Shown piece after piece: positions 60,235-64,000 of a stretch of DNA of 64,000 nucleotides. Origin of the DNA: Paracoccaceae bacterium Fryx2 (lineage in GTDB: Bacteria; Pseudomonadota; Alphaproteobacteria; Rhodobacterales; Rhodobacteraceae); assembly GCA_032334235.1 (NCBI GenBank), contig JAVSGI010000003.1, positions 1 through 64,000 of the forward strand. The letters are read 5' to 3'. A program made the position numbers and the translations under genes. Each line of letters starts with the position of its first letter. The stretch's first letter is position 1. The notes under the pieces were generated by a model. That model made no database searches, was not told the DNA's origin, and saw only the letters and a program-made list of their open reading frames with translations.

Positions 60235-60864
60235 ATGACCGAGCCCGCCCGGCCCCCGAAACGCCGCGAAATCCGGCAGCAGAATGAAACGCTCATTCTT
60301 CAGGCAGCCGAAAAAGTCTTTGCCGAGGCGGGGTTCGGCGGGGCCACCATGCAGCTGATCGCAGATGTGGCGGGTCTGCCCAAGGCCAACCTCCACTACT
60401 ATTTCGCCACCAAGGAAGACCTCTACCGCCGGGTGGTGCAGAACATCTTCGAGATCTGGCTGCACGCCGCCGACTGTTTCGACGCCGCCCCCGGCCCGCA
60501 AGAGGCGATCGGCGCCTATATCGACGCCAAGATGGAAATCTCGCGCCGCCACCCGGCCGGGTCGAAGGTCTGGGCGTCCGAGGTGATGCACGGCGCCCCG
60601 GTGATCCAGGACTGCCTTGAAACCACGCTGCGCGACTGGACGCGCGGCCGCGCCGCCCTGATCCGGCGCTGGATCGACGAGGGCCGCATGGCGCCGGTCG
60701 ACCCAGAGCATCTGCTCTACATGCTCTGGGCCACCACCCAGCATTACGCCGACTTCGGCCACCAGATCGAAACCCTGAACGGCGGCAGGCCCCTGACCGA
60801 CCGCCAGTGGCAGGCGGCCAAGGACGGCGTGAAGGGCATCATCCTGCGCGGCATCGCGGTCTGA
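60235..60864 (+). CDS. TetR-family regulator, RutR type
   Basis: A 209-residue TetR regulator. The DNA-binding domain covers 15-62 (ILQAAEKVFAEAGFGGATMQLIADVAGLPKANLHYYFATKEDLY). The ligand domain matches the YcdC/RutR group (WASEVMHGAPVIQDCLE; MLWATTQHYADFGHQI), whose E. coli member binds uracil or thymine and controls pyrimidine degradation. It is divergent from the M20-hydA-ABC genes, with two matching operators between, so it is the likely local pyrimidine-responsive repressor. Confidence 0.9.
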   Translation: MTEPARPPKRREIRQQNETLILQAAEKVFAEAGFGGATMQLIADVAGLPKANLHYYFATKEDLYRRVVQNIFEIWLHAADCFDAAPGPQEAIGAYIDAKMEISRRHPAGSKVWASEVMHGAPVIQDCLETTLRDWTRGRAALIRRWIDEGRMAPVDPEHLLYMLWATTQHYADFGHQIETLNGGRPLTDRQWQAAKDGVKGIILRGIAV

Positions 60865-60951
60865 CCGCGATTGTGGCGGGTACAAGTTTGAATTGGCACC
60901 CGGCCTGCGGATGGTCTAGCCCTGCGCTCGACCATCAGGGGGGGCACGGGC

Positions 60952-61869
60952 ATGACCGATACGGGCATGATCAAGAACGAGGACAGCCTGCGCGGCTTTG
61001 CCTTCGCGCTGACCGCGTATTTCCTCTGGGGGTTCCTGCCGATCTACATGAAGGCGCTGGCGCATGTCTCGCCCGTCGAGGTCATCGCGCACCGGGTGCT
61101 GTGGTCCATTCCCATCGCGGGCGCGGTGCTGTGGGTCACCGGGCGCACGGGCGACCTGAAGGTGGCACTGCGCACCCCGCGGATGCTGGGCATGGCGGTG
61201 GTGACGGCGACGCTGATCTCGGTCAACTGGGGCATCTATGTCTGGGCCATCGGGTCGGGCCATGCGCTCGACGCGGCGCTGGGCTACTACATCAACCCGC
61301 TGTTCAGCGTGTTTCTGGGCGCGGTGCTGCTGAAGGAACGGCTGGATCTGGCGCAGAAGGCGGCGCTTGTGCTGGCGGCGGCCGCCGTGCTGCTGCTGAC
61401 CTGGGAAAACGGCCGCCTGCCCTGGGTGGCGCTGGCGCTGACGCTGTCCTGGGGCGGCTATGCCTATCTGAAGAAATCGCTGCCGATCGGTCCGAATCAG
61501 GGTTTCCTGCTGGAGGTGCTGCTGCTCGCGCCGCCTGCGGTGGCCTATGTGGCCTGGGCGCAGGCCAGCGGCAGCAGCCATTTCCTGACCGGCCCGGCAT
61601 CGGACACCTGGCTGCTGCTGGGCTGCGGCGTTGTCACCGCCGTGCCGCTGATGATCTATGCCAACGGCGCCAAGCTGCTGCGGCTTTCCACCATCGGCAT
61701 CCTGCAATACATCGCGCCGACCATGATCTTCCTGACGGCGGTGTTCATCTTCGACGAGCCGTTCGGCACGGCCCGGATGATCGCCTTCCCGATGATCTGG
61801 GCGGCGCTGGCGATCTACACCGCCGCCCTGATCGGTCAGGCCCGGCGCGGCAGCGCGCCGTCCCGCTGA
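60952..61869 (+). CDS. rarD: EamA/RhaT-family transporter, RarD type
   Basis: A 305-residue drug/metabolite superfamily protein with ten predicted helices (YFLWGFLPIYMKALAHVSPVEVIAHRV at the start, GYYINPLFSVFLGAVLLKERL, LQYIAPTMIFLTAVFIF). RarD was first linked to chloramphenicol sensitivity; the physiological substrate is unknown. ATG 60952 follows a GGGGGGGCACGGGC stretch rather than a clean ribosome site. It may be co-transcribed with the TetR gene (87-bp gap). Confidence 0.88.
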   Translation: MTDTGMIKNEDSLRGFAFALTAYFLWGFLPIYMKALAHVSPVEVIAHRVLWSIPIAGAVLWVTGRTGDLKVALRTPRMLGMAVVTATLISVNWGIYVWAIGSGHALDAALGYYINPLFSVFLGAVLLKERLDLAQKAALVLAAAAVLLLTWENGRLPWVALALTLSWGGYAYLKKSLPIGPNQGFLLEVLLLAPPAVAYVAWAQASGSSHFLTGPASDTWLLLGCGVVTAVPLMIYANGAKLLRLSTIGILQYIAPTMIFLTAVFIFDEPFGTARMIAFPMIWAALAIYTAALIGQARRGSAPSR

Positions 61870-61876
61870 CCGGGCG

Positions 61877-62161
61877 CTATTTCAGTTCGACCTCGACAAA
61901 GCTCATGTCCTCGTCGCCGTCGCAGATCACGTTGTGCTCGGCCCCGGCATCCCGCCGATAGCAGGTGCCCGCAGGCACCAGCACCCGGCGTTCCGCACCA
62001 TCCGCCCAGATCATCAGCATCGGGCAGTCGGTCAGGGCGGTGATGACATAGTCAAGCATGTGCCGTTGCATCCCGGTTTCGGCCCCCGGCACGAAATCGA
62101 ACCGCGTGACATGCACCCGGTCGTCATTGATCATCAAAGTGGCTGTGCAGGAAGGACGCAT
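61877..62161 (-). CDS. Cupin-fold protein
   Basis: A 94-residue small cupin, a single beta-barrel (RVHVTRFDFVPGAETGMQRHML; VLVPAGTCYRRDAGAEHNVIC). Metal ligands are reduced compared with enzymatic cupins: one His in RHMLDYV and one in AEHNV, so it may only bind a ligand. It lies 104 bp downstream of the class III aminotransferase on the same strand and converges on rarD. The start MRPSCTATLMIND is the most plausible; a longer frame upstream exists but looks non-coding. Confidence 0.82.
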   Translation of the reverse strand: MRPSCTATLMINDDRVHVTRFDFVPGAETGMQRHMLDYVITALTDCPMLMIWADGAERRVLVPAGTCYRRDAGAEHNVICDGDEDMSFVEVELK

Positions 62162-62265
62162 GTCTTCGGTCCGGGTTGGGCAGGAAGACTGATACCAGAA
62201 CGGAATCAATGACCTGCGGGTGTTTCTTGAAGTGGCGGGGCCGGGGTCGCCCCCGGCCCGGCCGG

Positions 62266-63594
62266 TCACGGCAGAGTTTTCAGCACATCCGCCAGCGTGC
62301 CGACCAAGGTGTCGATTTCGGGTTTCGACACGATCAGCGGCGGGCTCATCGCGATGATGTCGCCGGTGGTGCGGATCAGGATGCCCTTGTCATAGGCGCG
62401 CAGGAACGCCTCGAACGCCCGCTTGGTAGGCTCGCCCGCAATGCCTTCCAACTCCACCGCTCCGATCAGCCCCAGATTGCGGATGTCGATCACATGCGGC
62501 AGGCCGCGCAGCGAATGCAGCGCCGCCTCCCAGTAGGGCGCCATGTCGGCGGCGCGCTGGAACAGCCCTTCTTCCTTGTAGATCTCCAGCGTCGCGATCC
62601 CGGCGGCGCTGGCAATCGGGTTGCCGGAATAGGTGTAGCCGTGGAACAGCTCGATCATGTGTTCCGGGCCCTGCATGAAGGCGTCGTGGATGTCGGCGGT
62701 GGTCAGCACCGCCCCCATCGGAATCACGCCGTTGGTCAGGCCCTTGGCAGTGGTCATCATGTCGGGCAGCACATCGAAATGCTGCGACGCAAAGGCCGAC
62801 CCCAGCCGCCCGAAGCCGGTGATCACCTCGTCGAAGATCAGGAGGATGCCGTGCTTCTTGGTGATCGCGCGCAGCTTTTCCAGATAGCCCACGGGGGGCA
62901 CCAGCACCCCGGTCGATCCCGCCACCGGCTCGACGATCACCGCCGCGATGGTTTCCGCGCCATGCAGCGCCACGATGCGCTCCAGCTCGTCCGCCAGGTT
63001 GGCGCCATGCTCGGGCTGCCCCCTCGACCAGGCGTTCAGCGCGGGCAGATGGGTGTGGGGCATGTGGTCCACCCCGCCCAGCAGCGTGCCGAACACCTTG
63101 CGGTTGCTGACGATGCCCCCGACCGAGATGCCGCCGAAGTTGACCCCGTGATAGCCGCGCTCGCGCCCGATCAGCCGGGTCCGCGCGCCCTCGCCCCGCG
63201 CCCGGTGATAGGCGATCGCCAGCTTCAGCGCGGTTTCAACCGACTCGGACCCCGAGTTGGTGTAGAACACATGCTCGATGCCCTTGGGTGCAATCTCGAT
63301 GATCCGGTTCGCCAGTTCGAACGCCACCGGGTGGCCCATCTGGAAGGCCGGCGCATAATCGAGTTCCGCCGCCTGACGGGCAATCGCCTCGGTGATCTTC
63401 GGACGGCAATGGCCTGCGTTGCAGCACCACAGCCCCGCCGTGCCGTCCAGCACCTGCCGCCCGTCGCTGGTGGTGTAGTGCATGTCCCTGGCACCGACGA
63501 ACATGCGCGGCGACTTCTTGAACTGCCGGTTCGCGGTGAACGGCATCCAGAACGCGTTCAGGTCGTTCGGCGTGGGCTTGCGATCAAGCGCCAT
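62266..63594 (-). CDS. Class III aminotransferase, probable beta-alanine:pyruvate
   Basis: A 442-residue omega-amino-acid aminotransferase. PLP lysine in MMTTAKGLTNGVIP (near residue 285), Asp in LIFDEVITGFGRLG, phosphate-binding TNSGSESVETALKLA and GLWCCNAGHCRPKI typical of the beta-alanine/omega-amino acid:pyruvate subgroup. In this setting it would convert beta-alanine from pyrimidine breakdown to malonate semialdehyde. A strong RutR-like box lies 50 bp upstream of its start, directly tying it to the same regulon. Confidence 0.92.
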   Translation of the reverse strand: MALDRKPTPNDLNAFWMPFTANRQFKKSPRMFVGARDMHYTTSDGRQVLDGTAGLWCCNAGHCRPKITEAIARQAAELDYAPAFQMGHPVAFELANRIIEIAPKGIEHVFYTNSGSESVETALKLAIAYHRARGEGARTRLIGRERGYHGVNFGGISVGGIVSNRKVFGTLLGGVDHMPHTHLPALNAWSRGQPEHGANLADELERIVALHGAETIAAVIVEPVAGSTGVLVPPVGYLEKLRAITKKHGILLIFDEVITGFGRLGSAFASQHFDVLPDMMTTAKGLTNGVIPMGAVLTTADIHDAFMQGPEHMIELFHGYTYSGNPIASAAGIATLEIYKEEGLFQRAADMAPYWEAALHSLRGLPHVIDIRNLGLIGAVELEGIAGEPTKRAFEAFLRAYDKGILIRTTGDIIAMSPPLIVSKPEIDTLVGTLADVLKTLP

Positions 63595-63643
63595 CTGGGT
63601 CTCTCCCGGGTTGTGGCCTGCCGGGCGGGGCGGGCCATGGTGG

Positions 63644-63659
63644 CTGACCAGATGGTCAA
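63644..63659. promoter_or_regulatory. RutR-like operator 3
   Basis: CTGACCAGATGGTCAA, an almost exact match to the RutR consensus TTGACCAnnTGGTCAA, upstream of the aminotransferase and divergent from the second TetR gene. Confidence 0.7.
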
Positions 63660-63816
63660 GGAAACGCTAGCACCGCGCCAACGCCAGTCAAGGGCCGTTG
63701 CCGTGCCATTCGGTTTGCATCCTGCCCCGTTTTCCGGCAAGCCTTCGGTCCTGACTGCGGCGTGGACTGGTCTGTCCACGACTTTATTCGCACCCAGCCC
63801 CGCCCGAGGAGCCCGG

Positions 63817-64000
63817 ATGACCCAACCCCGCCCCCAGACCCGCATCCGGGCCCGCAATTCGCAGACCATCCTCGATGCCGCGCTGGAGGTGTTTTCGCAG
63901 CACGGCTTTCGCGGCGCCACGCTGGACCAGATTGCCGAGGTTGCGGGGCTGTCGAAACCGAACCTGCTCTATTACTTCCCGTCGAAAGAGGCGATCCACG
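63817..64000 (+). CDS. TetR-family regulator, 3' end outside the window
   Basis: The first 61 residues of a TetR regulator with a complete DNA-binding domain (ILDAALEVFSQHGFRGATLDQIAEVAGLSKPNLLYYFPSKEAI). The recognition helix text KPNLLYYFPSKE is close to that of the TetR at 60235 and to RutR. A GAGGAGCCCGG site precedes ATG 63817. It is divergent from the class III aminotransferase, with the RutR-like box in the shared gap, so it is either RutR itself or a paralogue. Confidence 0.88.
   Translation, partial: MTQPRPQTRIRARNSQTILDAALEVFSQHGFRGATLDQIAEVAGLSKPNLLYYFPSKEAIH

Overview
The window is a GC-rich (roughly 65-70 %) bacterial chromosome segment. It looks like an alphaproteobacterium of the order Rhodobacterales (Paracoccaceae type). 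Pointers are the ppiD-trpE pair, a MaoC-fused phosphate acetyltransferase next to ackA, fabI and a DUF3141 gene, a SigF/NrsF-linked bufferin operon, a FliM/FliN-like C-ring protein, and a recurring intergenic element of the form TTGGCCCAAATA plus a GC hairpin. This placement is inferred from gene content, not from a marker gene.

Layout. 0-2.9 kb: end of a leucine or acyl-CoA catabolic operon (HMG-CoA lyase, enoyl-CoA hydratase) converging on a glycerate 2-kinase, with a LacI stub beside it. 3.3-10 kb: HxlR regulator facing a duplicated DUF1428 protein, a ygiC/ygiB pair, a BON-LysM protein, an L,D-transpeptidase and an extensin-like protein, the last few pointing to the cell envelope. 10-16.7 kb: class A penicillin-binding protein, AtzH-like protein, then two apparent deletion scars (an RTX gene joined to the tail of a peptide-type binding protein, and the first codons of a response regulator joined to a histidine kinase lacking its first membrane helix) and a methyltransferase. 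17.28-19.87 kb: a complete IS21-family element with a 6-bp target duplication. 20-22.2 kb: CHASE4-type GGDEF-EAL protein.

22.4-27.5 kb: CcdA-like and thioredoxin-like proteins, a DoxX-BufC-BufB-BufA bufferin operon (a metal-stress RiPP made by an MNIO enzyme), and the divergent sigF-nrsF regulatory pair. This is the most coherent specialised system in the window. 27.5-36.2 kb: an IS66/helicase-like relic, an alpha/beta hydrolase, a CoA-transferase with a frameshifted A subunit, and a tightly overlapping fabI-like / DUF3141 / MaoC-Pta / ackA operon. 36.4-38.5 kb: a small island of lower-GC decayed DNA ending at a tRNA-Pro gene, with a broken polymorphic-toxin Hint module, a probable immunity gene, an orphan Hint fragment and a chimeric transposase relic.

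38.5-53.2 kb is mostly housekeeping: DUF192, a double cold-shock-domain protein, pdxH, a 28-bp hairpin array, canonical fabI, gpt, an aminotransferase, ppiD, trpE, a FliM/FliN-like protein, a transporter-fused sensor kinase with its response regulator, and an acyl-type XRE regulator. 53.4-64 kb looks like a reductive pyrimidine (or hydantoin) catabolic regulon: NMT1/THI5-type ABC importer, dihydropyrimidinase, M20 amidohydrolase, RutR-like TetR regulators, an omega-amino-acid:pyruvate aminotransferase, and RutR-type boxes in front of the key genes. The proposed flow is uptake of a pyrimidine, ring opening by HydA, N-carbamoyl hydrolysis by the M20 enzyme, and transamination of beta-alanine by the class III aminotransferase.
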